DNA of 31,432 bases from JAGAJR01 sp048463395. Its GTDB lineage: Bacteria > Pseudomonadota > Alphaproteobacteria > RF32 > CAG-239. Below, piece by piece: positions 1-7,762 of this stretch (position 1 is its first letter; every line of letters begins with the position of its first letter). Position numbers and translations under genes: made by a program. The notes beneath the pieces were generated by a model that saw nothing but the letters and a program-made list of their open reading frames with translations, was not told where the DNA came from and did no database searches. Location: positions 1 to 31,432 of the forward strand of contig DBFWPL010000032.1 in NCBI GenBank assembly GCA_048463395.1, given 5' to 3'.

Positions 1-34
1 CTGCGGCCAAAAGGCCGACATATATATTTTTCAT
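1..34 (-). CDS. Start of a probable exported protein, cut by the window edge
   Basis: Only the first 11 codons are present, reading MKNIYVGLLAA on the minus strand. A lysine followed by a hydrophobic run is how a signal peptide begins. A purine-rich AGGGGTG lies about seven bases before the ATG, a reasonable ribosome binding site, and a candidate promoter lies further upstream at 77-106. The product cannot be named. It points away from the permease genes, so it is the next minus-strand gene after their terminator at 181-211. The evidence is a short reading frame plus context, so confidence is moderate. Confidence 0.45.
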   Translation of the reverse strand, partial: MKNIYVGLLAA

Positions 35-76
35 TACACACACCCCTATAATATTAGACACGAAGCCTATATACTA

Positions 77-106
77 TCTATACTAAGCTGTTTTTTTTTT
101 TTGCAA
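77..106 (-). promoter_or_regulatory. Candidate sigma70 promoter for the partial gene at the left edge
   Basis: On the minus strand TTGCAA (101-106) is followed after 18 bases by TATAGA (77-82). The spacer contains most of a 12-base A tract, which could act as an UP-like or bent element. The start codon of the partial gene is at 34, leaving a leader of about 35 bases. The match is by eye only. Confidence 0.33.
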
Positions 107-180
107 CAAAAAAGTGTGTCAGCCTATGCGTTTTAAACGCAATTTCATATTTCTGTTACATTTCGGGAGGAGAAAATATT

Positions 181-211
181 GTAAAAGAAAACCCTCTCTT
201 TCGAGAGGGTT
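181..211 (-). terminator. Rho-independent terminator after the first permease gene
   Basis: A perfect nine-base inverted repeat, AACCCTCTC / GAGAGGGTT (190-198 and 203-211), has a four-base loop and on the minus strand runs into TTCTTTTAC. It lies directly after the stop codon of the permease at 218. Confidence 0.8.
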
Positions 212-217
212 GAAGTT

Positions 218-1564
218 TTAGAAGTATTGAATGTATAAATATACGGTGGCAATCCCGACACTTATGAGCATAACCGGGATTGACCAGATTAAAAACTTCA
301 TAAAATGAATCGGGTGTCCTTCTCTTTGAGCCATGCCGGCAACAATCACGTTGGCCGATGCTCCGATTAATGTTCCGTTTCCGCCGAAGCAGGCACCTAA
401 AGACAAGGCCCACCAAACCGGCATCATGGCTTCTCTTCCGCCCATGGACGGTTCCATGGATTTAATCATCGGAATCATGGTTGCTACAAACGGAATGTTG
501 TCGATAGCACTGGATAAGATTGCAGATACCCAAATAATGAGAATAACGCTTTTTTCGATGCTGCCTTCGGTCAAGTCGACAAACATTTGTCCGAGCATTT
601 TTAAGACTCCGGTTTCTTCCAATCCGTAAACGATAACAAATAAGCCGGAGAAGAAGAAAATTGTTGTCCAATCCACAAGGCCGAAAACTTCTTCTACTTT
701 ACGGTCACGTTCATCATGCATGTTTCCGAAAGTATAAAGCAGTAATAATACGGCAGCTCCGCAGATTGCAATTGTTCCGTTGGCAATGTGTAAATGTTCG
801 GCAGAGATGAATCCGGCAATTACTAATGTCAAAACCAGCAAGGATTTAACCAAGAGTTTCCAGTCGGTAATACAGTCTACGGCACTGATTTTCATGACGG
901 CTTGTTTATTTTTATCCGTGGTGATGAGCTGTTTTCCCCAAATCATGTCGAAACCGAGGATCAAAACTATCATGGTAACGACAACAATTGGTCCCAGTTC
1001 TTTTAAGAAATCCATGAAAGACAAGTTTAATGCGGAACCAATCAAAATGTTAGGCGGGTCGCCGATGAGGGTTGATGTTCCGCCGATATTGGAAGAAAAA
1101 ATCTCTAAAATCAAATATGGATAAGGGTTGATTTTGAGTTTTCTGGTAATCTGAAATGTAACCGGAGCAATCAGCAATACAGTGGTTACATTGTCCAAAA
1201 ATGCTGAAAAGACAGCTGTTACAATGGCCAGAACAACCAATAATCCTCTCGGGTTGGCTTTTACTTTCTTTGCTCCCCAGACGGCGACGAACTGGAACAT
1301 TCCGGATTTTTCCGAAATGCCGACAATTGTCATCATCCCGACAAGCAAAGCAATCGTATTAAAGTCAATACCTTTGAGAGCCGTTTCCTGAGTTAAGATT
1401 CCGGTAAAAATCATTGTCGTTGCACCCAACAAAGCGACAACAGCCCGGTTTAGTTTTTCGGTAAATAAAATGATATAGCAAATAACAACAACCGCCGTGG
1501 CGATAACCTTAGGATCAAAGCCCAAAATAAGGTTTGCTGTTTGTGCTAAGTCTGAGACCTGCAT
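218..1564 (-). CDS. ArsB/NhaD-type ion permease, copy A of a tandem pair
   Basis: A 448-residue polytopic inner-membrane protein of the ion transporter superfamily (SLC13/ArsB/NhaD, CitMHS-like). About ten or more hydrophobic segments are visible. The two pseudo-symmetric halves carry the family's paired signatures: a DNVTTVLL-type segment with NIGGTSTLIGDPPN in the first half, and DNIPFVATMIP with GACFGGNGTLIGASAN in the second. Family members export arsenite or exchange Na+/H+ or take up anions; the substrate cannot be told from sequence and no ars regulator or nha gene is nearby. The start is supported by AGAGGAAAT before the ATG. It lies 106 bases after a close paralogue (1671-3020), with a terminator between, so the two can be transcribed separately. 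Family call is firm, substrate unknown. Confidence 0.85.
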   Translation of the reverse strand: MQVSDLAQTANLILGFDPKVIATAVVVICYIILFTEKLNRAVVALLGATTMIFTGILTQETALKGIDFNTIALLVGMMTIVGISEKSGMFQFVAVWGAKKVKANPRGLLVVLAIVTAVFSAFLDNVTTVLLIAPVTFQITRKLKINPYPYLILEIFSSNIGGTSTLIGDPPNILIGSALNLSFMDFLKELGPIVVVTMIVLILGFDMIWGKQLITTDKNKQAVMKISAVDCITDWKLLVKSLLVLTLVIAGFISAEHLHIANGTIAICGAAVLLLLYTFGNMHDERDRKVEEVFGLVDWTTIFFFSGLFVIVYGLEETGVLKMLGQMFVDLTEGSIEKSVILIIWVSAILSSAIDNIPFVATMIPMIKSMEPSMGGREAMMPVWWALSLGACFGGNGTLIGASANVIVAGMAQREGHPIHFMKFLIWSIPVMLISVGIATVYLYIQYF

Positions 1565-1640
1565 GGTTTATTTCCTCTTATTTTAATTTAAGAATATACA
1601 CTATACATTTGTAGCCCGTACTTCCTAATTTTTAATTAAC

Positions 1641-1668
1641 AAAAAAAACTCCCTCGCGGGAGCTTTTT
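1641..1668 (-). terminator. Terminator between the two permease copies
   Basis: The hairpin CTCCC-TCGC-GGGAG (1649-1662) is flanked by A tracts on the left and T tracts on the right, so on the minus strand it ends in a run of eight T. It sits two bases beyond the stop codon of copy B and probably isolates the two copies transcriptionally. Confidence 0.75.
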
Positions 1669-1670
1669 TG

Positions 1671-3020
1671 TTACATAAAATGAATGATATGCAGGTAAAC
1701 TGCCGAAATGCCGACACTTATGAGCATGACCGGGATTGACCAGATTAAAAACTTCATAAAGTGAATCGGGTGTCCTTCTCTTTGAGCCATGCCGGCAACA
1801 ATAACATTAGCCGATGCCGCAATCAGAGAACCGTTTCCGCCGAAGCAGGCTCCTAAGGACAAGGCCCACCAAACCGGCATCATGGCTTCTCTTCCGCCCA
1901 TGGACGGTTCCATGGATTTAATCATCGGAATCATGGTTGCTACAAACGGAATGTTGTCGATAGCTGTGGAAACAAAAGCGGATATCCAAACAACGAGCAT
2001 GGCTGCTTTTTCAATGCTGCCGTCGGTAATTTCAACAAATTTGTTACCCAACATGGATAAGACTCCGGCTTCTTCCAATCCGTAAACGATGGCAAACAGA
2101 CCGGCAAAAAAGAAAATCGTTGTCCAGTCAACCAGGCCGAAAGCTTCTTCAATTTTGCGGTCGCGATCATCATGACTGTTTCCGAAAGTATAAAGAAGGA
2201 GAAGCACAGAGGCTCCGAAAATAGCAATTGTTCCGTTGGCGATATGTAGGTGTTCTGCAGCCATAAAGCCGCCGATAACGGCTAACAGCACAAACAAAGA
2301 TTTTCTGAGAAGACTCCAGTCGGTAATGCAGTCTATGGCGGAAATGCTCATGACGGCTTTTTTGTTTTTCTCGGATGTAATCATATTTTTTCCCCAGATG
2401 AGGTCAAATGCCGAAATGAGAACAAACATCGTGATAGCGACAACCGGTGTTAACTCATAAACAAAATCCATGAAAGATAAGTTCAAGGCAGAACCGATCA
2501 AAATGTTAGGAGGGTCGCCAATCAGGGTGGCCGTACCGCCGATATTGGAGGCAAAAATTTCTAAAATCAGGTAAGGATACGGATTGATTTTGAGTTTCCG
2601 TGTAATCTGAAATGTAACCGGAGCAACAAGCAGTACTGTCGTTACGTTGTCCAGCAAAGCAGAGAAAACTGCTGTTACGACAGCCAAGACAACCATTAAC
2701 CCTCTGGGACTGGCTTTTACCTTTTTTGCTGACCAGACGGCGACAAACTGAAACATTCCCGATTTTTCGGCAATGCCGACGATTGTCATCATTCCGATTA
2801 AAAGGGCCAGCGTATTGAAGTCGATTCCGGCGAGAGCCCTTTCCTGAGTGAGAATTCCGGCAAAAATCATGACCGTGGCACCAAGCAGAGCGACAACAGC
2901 TCTGTTTAGTTTTTCGGTAAATAAAATGATATAGCTTATGACCAGAATCGCTGTGGACAGAATCATCGGGTCCAAACCGAAAATAACGTTCGGTACGTGG
3001 GGTAGTCCTGCTGCGTGCAT
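1671..3020 (-). CDS. ArsB/NhaD-type ion permease, copy B of a tandem pair
   Basis: A 449-residue membrane permease, colinear with the copy at 218-1564 and clearly its paralogue over the whole length. It keeps the same signatures: LLDNVTTVLL, NIGGTATLIGDPPN, DNIPFVATMIP and GACFGGNGSLIAASAN. The differences are mostly conservative and lie between membrane segments, for example around residues 220-250 and 320-345. The start follows AAGGAG at good spacing. At the DNA level the 3' parts of the two genes are almost identical (107 bases without a mismatch at 1858-1964), which is more similar than the rest and suggests gene conversion. Substrate unknown, as for copy A. The duplication may give dosage or two specificities; that is inference. 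Confidence 0.85.
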   Translation of the reverse strand: MHAAGLPHVPNVIFGLDPMILSTAILVISYIILFTEKLNRAVVALLGATVMIFAGILTQERALAGIDFNTLALLIGMMTIVGIAEKSGMFQFVAVWSAKKVKASPRGLMVVLAVVTAVFSALLDNVTTVLLVAPVTFQITRKLKINPYPYLILEIFASNIGGTATLIGDPPNILIGSALNLSFMDFVYELTPVVAITMFVLISAFDLIWGKNMITSEKNKKAVMSISAIDCITDWSLLRKSLFVLLAVIGGFMAAEHLHIANGTIAIFGASVLLLLYTFGNSHDDRDRKIEEAFGLVDWTTIFFFAGLFAIVYGLEEAGVLSMLGNKFVEITDGSIEKAAMLVVWISAFVSTAIDNIPFVATMIPMIKSMEPSMGGREAMMPVWWALSLGACFGGNGSLIAASANVIVAGMAQREGHPIHFMKFLIWSIPVMLISVGISAVYLHIIHFM

Positions 3021-3117
3021 TCTTTAACTCCTTATATAAAAATCCCACTTAATTGTAAAAACAAATTGCGAATATTTAGTAAAGATATTCACTTTTTTAT
3101 GAAAAAACAGAGGGGGA

Positions 3118-3852
3118 TTATTTTTCGGAGGGATGTTCGGTCAAATGATTGATAATACCGTATAAGGTGTTGAGTTCCTGAGTGGTAATTTGACTGCGTT
3201 GAAAAATGTTGTGCAGGTTTCTAATCATTCTCGGACGTTTTTCGTCATCTTGGTAATTTTTGTTGTTTTGCAGTTTGTCTTCCATAAATTCAAAGAACTT
3301 AAATAATTTATCTTTGTCGGCAATTTCCGTTCCGTTAGTGGAAAGGTAAGTGTCCGTTGTATTAATTTGCTGTTTATACCATTCATATCCAACCAATAAA
3401 ACGGCTTGAGACAAATTAAGCGAGCAATGTTTGGGATTGAGCGGAATTTCAATGACAGCATCGCTTAAGGCGACGTCATCATTATTCAAACCGGTTCTTT
3501 CCGGTCCGAACAGTATGCCGCATTTAATGTCATTCAGGCATTGTTTGGTGATGCTTTTTGCTGCAGAAGCGGCGTTGTGAACAATCTTGATTTGGTCGCG
3601 ATGTCTGGCTGTTGTGGCATATATTTGTTGTAAATCGGCAACGGCTTCTTTGGTGGTTGCACAGACAACAGCGTTTCTTAAAATTTCATCAGCTCCGGAG
3701 GAAGCTGAAACAGCTTTGTCAGATAGGTGGTTTTCTCTGGGAGAAACCAAACGGAGCTGATAAAGTCCGCAGTTCATCATGGCACGAGCAGTCATTCCCA
3801 TGTTTTCAGCCAATTGCGGCTGAACTAAAATAACAATCGGTTGTTTTTGCAT
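3118..3852 (-). CDS. trmJ: tRNA 2'-O-methyltransferase TrmJ (SpoU/TrmH family)
   Basis: A 244-residue SPOUT-class methyltransferase, likely the enzyme that 2'-O-methylates nucleotide 32 in the tRNA anticodon loop using S-adenosylmethionine. The three SpoU motifs are in order: motif I at the N terminus (QPQLAENMGMTARAMMNCG), motif II (GILFGPERTGL, about residues 112-122), and motif III (IPLNPKHCSLNLSQAV), which builds the trefoil-knot cofactor site. The Lys/Arg-rich C-terminal extension after the knot is typical of TrmJ rather than TrmL. LasT-like relatives share these motifs, so the exact target is inferred. The start at 3852 has a weak AAGG upstream. It begins 16 bases after the stop of the small exported-protein gene at 3869 and may share its transcript. 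Confidence 0.85.
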   Translation of the reverse strand: MQKQPIVILVQPQLAENMGMTARAMMNCGLYQLRLVSPRENHLSDKAVSASSGADEILRNAVVCATTKEAVADLQQIYATTARHRDQIKIVHNAASAAKSITKQCLNDIKCGILFGPERTGLNNDDVALSDAVIEIPLNPKHCSLNLSQAVLLVGYEWYKQQINTTDTYLSTNGTEIADKDKLFKFFEFMEDKLQNNKNYQDDEKRPRMIRNLHNIFQRSQITTQELNTLYGIINHLTEHPSEK

Positions 3853-3868
3853 GTTTTACCTTGTTGAT

Positions 3869-4234
3869 TTAATATTCTTTTCCGTCAAAAAAGTTTGGCC
3901 CGTCAAGATCGGTGTCTATCTGATCTTTCATAAAGTTTGTTATGGCTTTTTTGTTGTTAACGTTAATTCTTTCGGGAGAAGGAACTCTTTTTTTGCTGTC
4001 AATGGCGTTTTTGGTTTTGATTTGATTGGTGAATTTGACAATGTCGCTGAGTGTTCCCGGAGTGTAGTTATTTACTTTATAATTGATTTTTTTATTGGAC
4101 GGTTTACGCAATTCAATTTTTTTCTCAATCGGAATTTCGTTGAGATTATTGATTTCGTCGTCAATTTCATCTGCATTTGCATTGCAGCAACAAAACAGCA
4201 ATACTCCAGCAGTCAGGGCAAGTTTTTTTAACAT
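3869..4234 (-). CDS. Small exported protein of unknown function
   Basis: A 121-residue protein with a clear signal peptide: KK, a hydrophobic core, then a Cys-rich end LFCCCNANA before DE, giving an ANA signal-peptidase I site. A lipoprotein reading of the cysteines is possible but there is no good lipobox. The mature part is about 100 residues, hydrophilic, rich in Asn, Lys, Ile and Asp, with no motif I recognise. The start has GGGAGAT upstream. It follows the exported protein at 4248-4859 by 13 bases and precedes trmJ by 16 bases, so the three are probably one transcript. Function unknown. Confidence 0.7.
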   Translation of the reverse strand: MLKKLALTAGVLLFCCCNANADEIDDEINNLNEIPIEKKIELRKPSNKKINYKVNNYTPGTLSDIVKFTNQIKTKNAIDSKKRVPSPERINVNNKKAITNFMKDQIDTDLDGPNFFDGKEY

Positions 4235-4247
4235 TTATTATCTCCCG

Positions 4248-4859
4248 TTAATCAGTTGATAAAATATCAATACTGTTAAACAGCAGATTTTCGAAGTCTA
4301 AGCCGGTGCCGTTCTCAACATCCGTCATCATTTGGGAGAAAGATTTGCTTAACGGATCGTTTAAGGTAAAGACATCACTGTATGCTTCTCTTAGCTTTTC
4401 TGCGTAAGCCTGAGGCATATTTTTAATTTTTTCGTCATAGCTTTTCGGAATTTTATAGCCCATTTTTCTTAAATGTTCAGTGGCAATAATCATATTGTGA
4501 CGGTTGACTTCCGGTGCAATCATTTCTTGTCCCTGAGCATCAGTATAGGTTGTTGCTTCGCCAACGTAATTCAAACGTCCGTGATTACCGCTGCCACGCC
4601 AGGTTTGAGTTCCGGTTCTGTCGCGGGCTCTGGCCCATGGGTCAACAGGGAGAACAGCTCCTTCGGTTACACCGTTTCCGTAAACAGGAGCATCAGGAAC
4701 GGCTGCCGGACTCTTGTCTGCGACATTGTCTCCGAAGTAACCGCTGTTCGGTTTAGGCGGCTGTGCCTGCCACGGATTGGCCGGTAATTGTGCAAAGGCT
4801 GCTGATGCAAGGGCTATACCGCCTGCAACAGCCGTAAGAATATACAGATATTTTTTCAT
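4248..4859 (-). CDS. Exported Pro/Gly-rich protein of unknown function
   Basis: A 203-residue protein starting MKKYLYILTAVAGG, with a textbook signal peptide and likely cleavage after AAFA. I chose the ATG at 4859 because GGAGG sits seven bases before it; an in-frame ATG four codons earlier overlaps that ribosome binding site and is unlikely. After cleavage there is a Pro-, Asn- and Gly-rich stretch, a VDPWARARDRTGTQTW segment, then a helical C-terminal half with several Met. No catalytic motif is visible. It is first in a probable three-gene unit with the small exported protein and trmJ. Probably lineage-specific and periplasmic; function unknown. Confidence 0.7.
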   Translation of the reverse strand: MKKYLYILTAVAGGIALASAAFAQLPANPWQAQPPKPNSGYFGDNVADKSPAAVPDAPVYGNGVTEGAVLPVDPWARARDRTGTQTWRGSGNHGRLNYVGEATTYTDAQGQEMIAPEVNRHNMIIATEHLRKMGYKIPKSYDEKIKNMPQAYAEKLREAYSDVFTLNDPLSKSFSQMMTDVENGTGLDFENLLFNSIDILSTD

Positions 4860-4945
4860 AACCGCCTCCATATTTCTCCATCTTCTTTTATCATACTATA
4901 AAAAAACAAAAAATAATAGTTACAATATTGTTGCAAATAACAGTT

Positions 4946-6028
4946 CTATTTGCAAATAAAACCGCCGCCCAAGACTCTGGTTTTGTCATAAAAACAACAA
5001 CCCTGTCCGGGAGCAATCCCGTAAAAGTCGTCATCAAGGATTACTTCTGCCGTTTGTGCTCCTGTAAATCTTACCAAAGCGGGAACGGCTTCTTGTCTGG
5101 AACGGAGTTTGACGTTCAGTTTTATCTCCTGAGGATGTTCTTCTCCTAACCAGTTTATTTGGTCAATGGTTAGTTTTTGCTTAACCAGCTCTTCTTTTTT
5201 ACCGACAATTACTTTATTGTTATCGGCATCTATTTTTAAGACATAAAGAATATCTCCGCCACCAATGCCCAATCCGCGGCGTTGTCCGACCGTATAGTTG
5301 ATAATTCCTTTGTGTGTTCCCAGAACTTTTCCTGTCGTGTTGACAATATCTCCGGGGCGGTTGACGTCTTTACCGTTTATGTTGCAGATGAGTTCGGCGT
5401 ATTTTCCCTCGGAAACGAAGCAGATATCCTGACTGTCGGATTTTTTGTAGACGGAAAGTCCGGCCTCTTTGGCGATCTCTCTTGTCTCGTCTTTGCTCAT
5501 TGAAGCAAGAGGGCAGCGAAGCATTTGCAAAGTATCTTTGGTAACGGCAAAGAGGAAATAACTCTGATCTTTAATCAAGTCTTTTGCCTGATGGAGTTCA
5601 ACACCGTTTGGGGTTGTTCTGATATCGGCATAATGTCCGGTAACAATGATGTCGGCACCTAAAGATTTGGCTTTTTCAGCCAAGACACCGAGTTTGATGT
5701 ATTTATTACACATAATGCAGGGAGAAGGGGTCAGCCCTTTTAAATAAGAAGAGGTAAAGTAGCCGACAACTTTTTCGGCAAACTCTTTTTTTAAGTCTAA
5801 AAAATGATGTTCTATTTCCAGCTGCTTGGCGACAGCCGCGGCGTCAGAGACGGAAGAAGTTTGCGGCAGGTAAGGCGGAGAAAGTAAATCCATCGTTAAT
5901 CCGAAAACGTCATATCCCTGTTTTTTGAGCAAATAAGCTGCGGCGGAACTGTCAACGCCGCCGGACATGGCTACACAAACTCGGGTTTGGTTTTCGGGCT
6001 TGGCAATTCCCAGGCTATTTACGGACAT
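4946..6028 (-). CDS. mnmA: tRNA-specific 2-thiouridylase MnmA
   Basis: A 360-residue enzyme that makes 2-thiouridine at the wobble position of tRNA-Lys, -Glu and -Gln, using ATP and sulfur relayed from a cysteine desulfurase. The PP-loop SGGVDSS is at residues 22-28. The two catalytic cysteines are both present: one in PCIMCNKYIK (about residue 107), one in SQDICFV (about residue 203). The C-terminal half carries the family's NYTVGQRRGLGIG and the barrel ending in PGQGCCFYDKTRVLGGGFI. Length matches the family. Its start overlaps the end of cysE by 14 bases, so the two are probably co-translated; both genes deal with sulfur (cysteine supply and tRNA thiolation). Confidence 0.95.
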   Translation of the reverse strand: MSVNSLGIAKPENQTRVCVAMSGGVDSSAAAYLLKKQGYDVFGLTMDLLSPPYLPQTSSVSDAAAVAKQLEIEHHFLDLKKEFAEKVVGYFTSSYLKGLTPSPCIMCNKYIKLGVLAEKAKSLGADIIVTGHYADIRTTPNGVELHQAKDLIKDQSYFLFAVTKDTLQMLRCPLASMSKDETREIAKEAGLSVYKKSDSQDICFVSEGKYAELICNINGKDVNRPGDIVNTTGKVLGTHKGIINYTVGQRRGLGIGGGDILYVLKIDADNNKVIVGKKEELVKQKLTIDQINWLGEEHPQEIKLNVKLRSRQEAVPALVRFTGAQTAEVILDDDFYGIAPGQGCCFYDKTRVLGGGFICK

Positions 6029-6686
6029 TTTTAAGTTCTTCTTTTAAGCGTTCAATTTCGTTGCAAAGTTTTTCGATTTTTTCTTCCAAAGGGTCTTTAA
6101 TATTGTTGTTGAGGCCGTAAGCGTGAAAGCATGATTTTTCTTTTTTCAAGGCTTCCACTTTGTGAGCGGCCATGCCCACAACGGTCGTGTCGGCTTCTAC
6201 ATCTTTGGTTACGATTGCGTTGGAGCCGATTTTTACATTATTGCCGATTTTTATCGGACCAAGGACTTGGGCTCCGGAACCGATAATGACGTTATCGCCG
6301 ATGGTAGGGTGGCGTTTGGTGGTTATTTTGCCGTTTTTATCAAATACGGTTGTTCCGCCGAGGGTAACGTCGTGATATAATGTAACGTTGTTGCCGATTT
6401 CTGTGGTTTCACCGATGACAACACCCATGCCGTGATCAATGAAGAATCCTGTTCCGACTCGGGCTCCGGGATGAATTTCCACTCCGGTCAGAAAACGGGC
6501 AAATTGCGAAACGAGGCGTCCGGTTAATCTGAAGCCGTTTTTCCAGAGCCAGTGGCTGAAACGATAAAACAAGACAGCCTGAAGCCCCGAACAGCAAAGC
6601 AGGGCTTCGCTTCGGCTTTTTGTGGCGGGGTCTCTGGCAAGAACTGCGTCAATGTCTTGCAAAATAAACTTGTAATTTGATTTCAT
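6015..6686 (-). CDS. cysE: Serine O-acetyltransferase (short EpsC-like form)
   Basis: A 223-residue cytoplasmic enzyme that acetylates L-serine with acetyl-CoA, the first step of cysteine synthesis. It is the short form, starting close to the catalytic region (E. coli CysE has 273 residues). The active-site segment GTGFFIDHGMGVVIGETTEIG and the left-handed beta-helix hexapeptide repeats (IGDNVIIGSGAQVLGPIKIGNNVKIG) are clear. After the helix, roughly from residue 180, comes a charged, coiled-coil-like tail of about 40 residues (EEKIEKLCNEIERLKEEL). The usual short C-terminal peptide that docks into cysteine synthase is therefore not obvious. It overlaps mnmA by 14 bases and is divergent from the hydrolase gene at 6778. 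Confidence 0.93.
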   Translation of the reverse strand: MKSNYKFILQDIDAVLARDPATKSRSEALLCCSGLQAVLFYRFSHWLWKNGFRLTGRLVSQFARFLTGVEIHPGARVGTGFFIDHGMGVVIGETTEIGNNVTLYHDVTLGGTTVFDKNGKITTKRHPTIGDNVIIGSGAQVLGPIKIGNNVKIGSNAIVTKDVEADTTVVGMAAHKVEALKKEKSCFHAYGLNNNIKDPLEEKIEKLCNEIERLKEELKNVRK

Positions 6687-6777
6687 TTTATGATAAACCT
6701 TTGTGAAAAATTAATAATTTATACAATATTAGTAGATTATATTTAATTGTTAGTAAATTTAATTAAAGAGATATCAA

Positions 6778-7524
6778 ATGACAGAAGTATTATTCAACGG
6801 ACATGCCGGACGTTTAGAAGGACGTTATCATCAGAGTGATAAGCCGGGGGCTCCGATTGCTCTTATATTGCATCCGCATCCGCAATATGGCGGAACAATG
6901 AACAACAAAGTTGTGTATACTTTATTTAGCTGTTTTCAAAATCTGGGTTTTTCGGTTCTGCGTTTTAACTTTCGCAGTGTCGGGCGTTCTCAGGGGGAGT
7001 TTGAAGACGGGCCGGGTGAGCTTTCAGACGCTACGGTGGCTTTGGACTGGCTGCAATCGGTTAATCCCGAAGCCAGACAGTGCTGGATTGCCGGATATTC
7101 GTTTGGTGCCTGGATTGGTTTGCAATTGTTAATGCGTCGTCCGGATATTAATAACTTTATTGCTGTTTCTCCTCCGGCAAATGAAAAAGATTTTACATTT
7201 TTGGCTCCGTGTCCGACTTCCGGTTTGGTTATTCAAGGCGGTGCGGATGAGATTGTCAGTCCATCGTCCGTGGCTACTTTGGCAAAACGTTTGAATACGC
7301 AAAAGAATGTTCAGGTGGATTTTGCCCAGATTGAGGACGGAGATCACATGTATAATAATCATTTGGTTGATTTGTATAAAATTGCGGGAAATTATGTTAT
7401 CGGAGCTATGCAGAAAAAAGCTCCGCAGAAAAAACGCCGCGGCCGCCGCAAAAAAGTGGAGATTCAAGAGCAGGAAACACTGCTTTTGGAAAATGATACC
7501 GAGGATATGGATACTGAGGAATAA
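6778..7524 (+). CDS. Alpha/beta hydrolase with a basic C-terminal tail
   Basis: A 248-residue protein of the small bacterial alpha/beta hydrolase group (COG2945-like). The LHPHPQYGGTMNN oxyanion-loop region, the nucleophile elbow GYSFGAW (Ser about 108), an Asp in QGGADEIV (about 157) and a His in EDGDHMY (about 190) give a complete Ser-Asp-His triad. The substrate is unknown. Unusually for the fold, the last 40 residues form an appendage: a very basic patch (KKRRGRRKK) followed by an acidic end (LLLENDTEDMDTEE), apparently disordered. The gene stands alone, divergent from cysE across a 91-base AT-rich spacer, and ends in a bidirectional terminator shared with the RHH gene. Confidence 0.85.
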   Translation: MTEVLFNGHAGRLEGRYHQSDKPGAPIALILHPHPQYGGTMNNKVVYTLFSCFQNLGFSVLRFNFRSVGRSQGEFEDGPGELSDATVALDWLQSVNPEARQCWIAGYSFGAWIGLQLLMRRPDINNFIAVSPPANEKDFTFLAPCPTSGLVIQGGADEIVSPSSVATLAKRLNTQKNVQVDFAQIEDGDHMYNNHLVDLYKIAGNYVIGAMQKKAPQKKRRGRRKKVEIQEQETLLLENDTEDMDTEE

Positions 7525-7526
7525 TC

Positions 7527-7564
7527 AAAAAACCGTTCTTAAAATCAAGAACGGTTTTTTTCTT
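7527..7564. terminator. Bidirectional terminator between convergent genes
   Basis: A 14-base perfect inverted repeat AAAAAACCGTTCTT / AAGAACGGTTTTTT (7527-7540 and 7547-7560) with a six-base loop has A and T tracts on both flanks. It follows the hydrolase stop by three bases and contains the last codons of the RHH gene, so it can serve both strands. Confidence 0.85.
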
Positions 7565-7760
7565 TTAGGTATTTGAGAATATAAATTCGTATTGCACCGG
7601 AAAGGTTTTCGTGTTTACGTTCTGAGTCAATTTGCGTAACCAACTGGTTGATACTGAGTTTTTTTTCTTTGCAAATAAGGATTAGCTCCTCAAAAAATTC
7701 CTTTTCCAATGAAATGCTGGTTTCGTGCCTCCCGGCTATGACAACGGATTTTTTCATCAT
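7545..7760 (-). CDS. Ribbon-helix-helix DNA-binding protein (RHH_4 type)
   Basis: A 71-residue protein. The pattern RHETSISLEKEFFEELILICKEKKLSINQLVTQID matches the alphaproteobacterial ribbon-helix-helix family (Pfam RHH_4 type): an N-terminal beta strand that pairs in the dimer and enters the DNA groove, then two helices. Its targets are unknown. It begins two bases after the sspB stop codon with a double ATG, so it is probably translated by coupling from sspB. Its stop codon lies inside the terminator at 7527-7564, so it is the last gene of the ssrA-sspB-RHH run. Confidence 0.8.
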   Translation of the reverse strand: MMKKSVVIAGRHETSISLEKEFFEELILICKEKKLSINQLVTQIDSERKHENLSGAIRIYILKYLKEKNRS

Positions 7761-7762
7761 GT

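Noticed and set aside
3000..3030. TTTACA-17-TATAAG as a promoter for permease copy B
   Set aside because: The -10 would overlap the ribosome binding site AAGGAG and leave almost no leader, so the match is probably chance in AT-rich DNA.
2506..3048. 180-residue minus-strand frame overlapping permease copy B
   Set aside because: Shadow frame: out of frame with a well-supported membrane protein, basic low-complexity product, no homology pattern.
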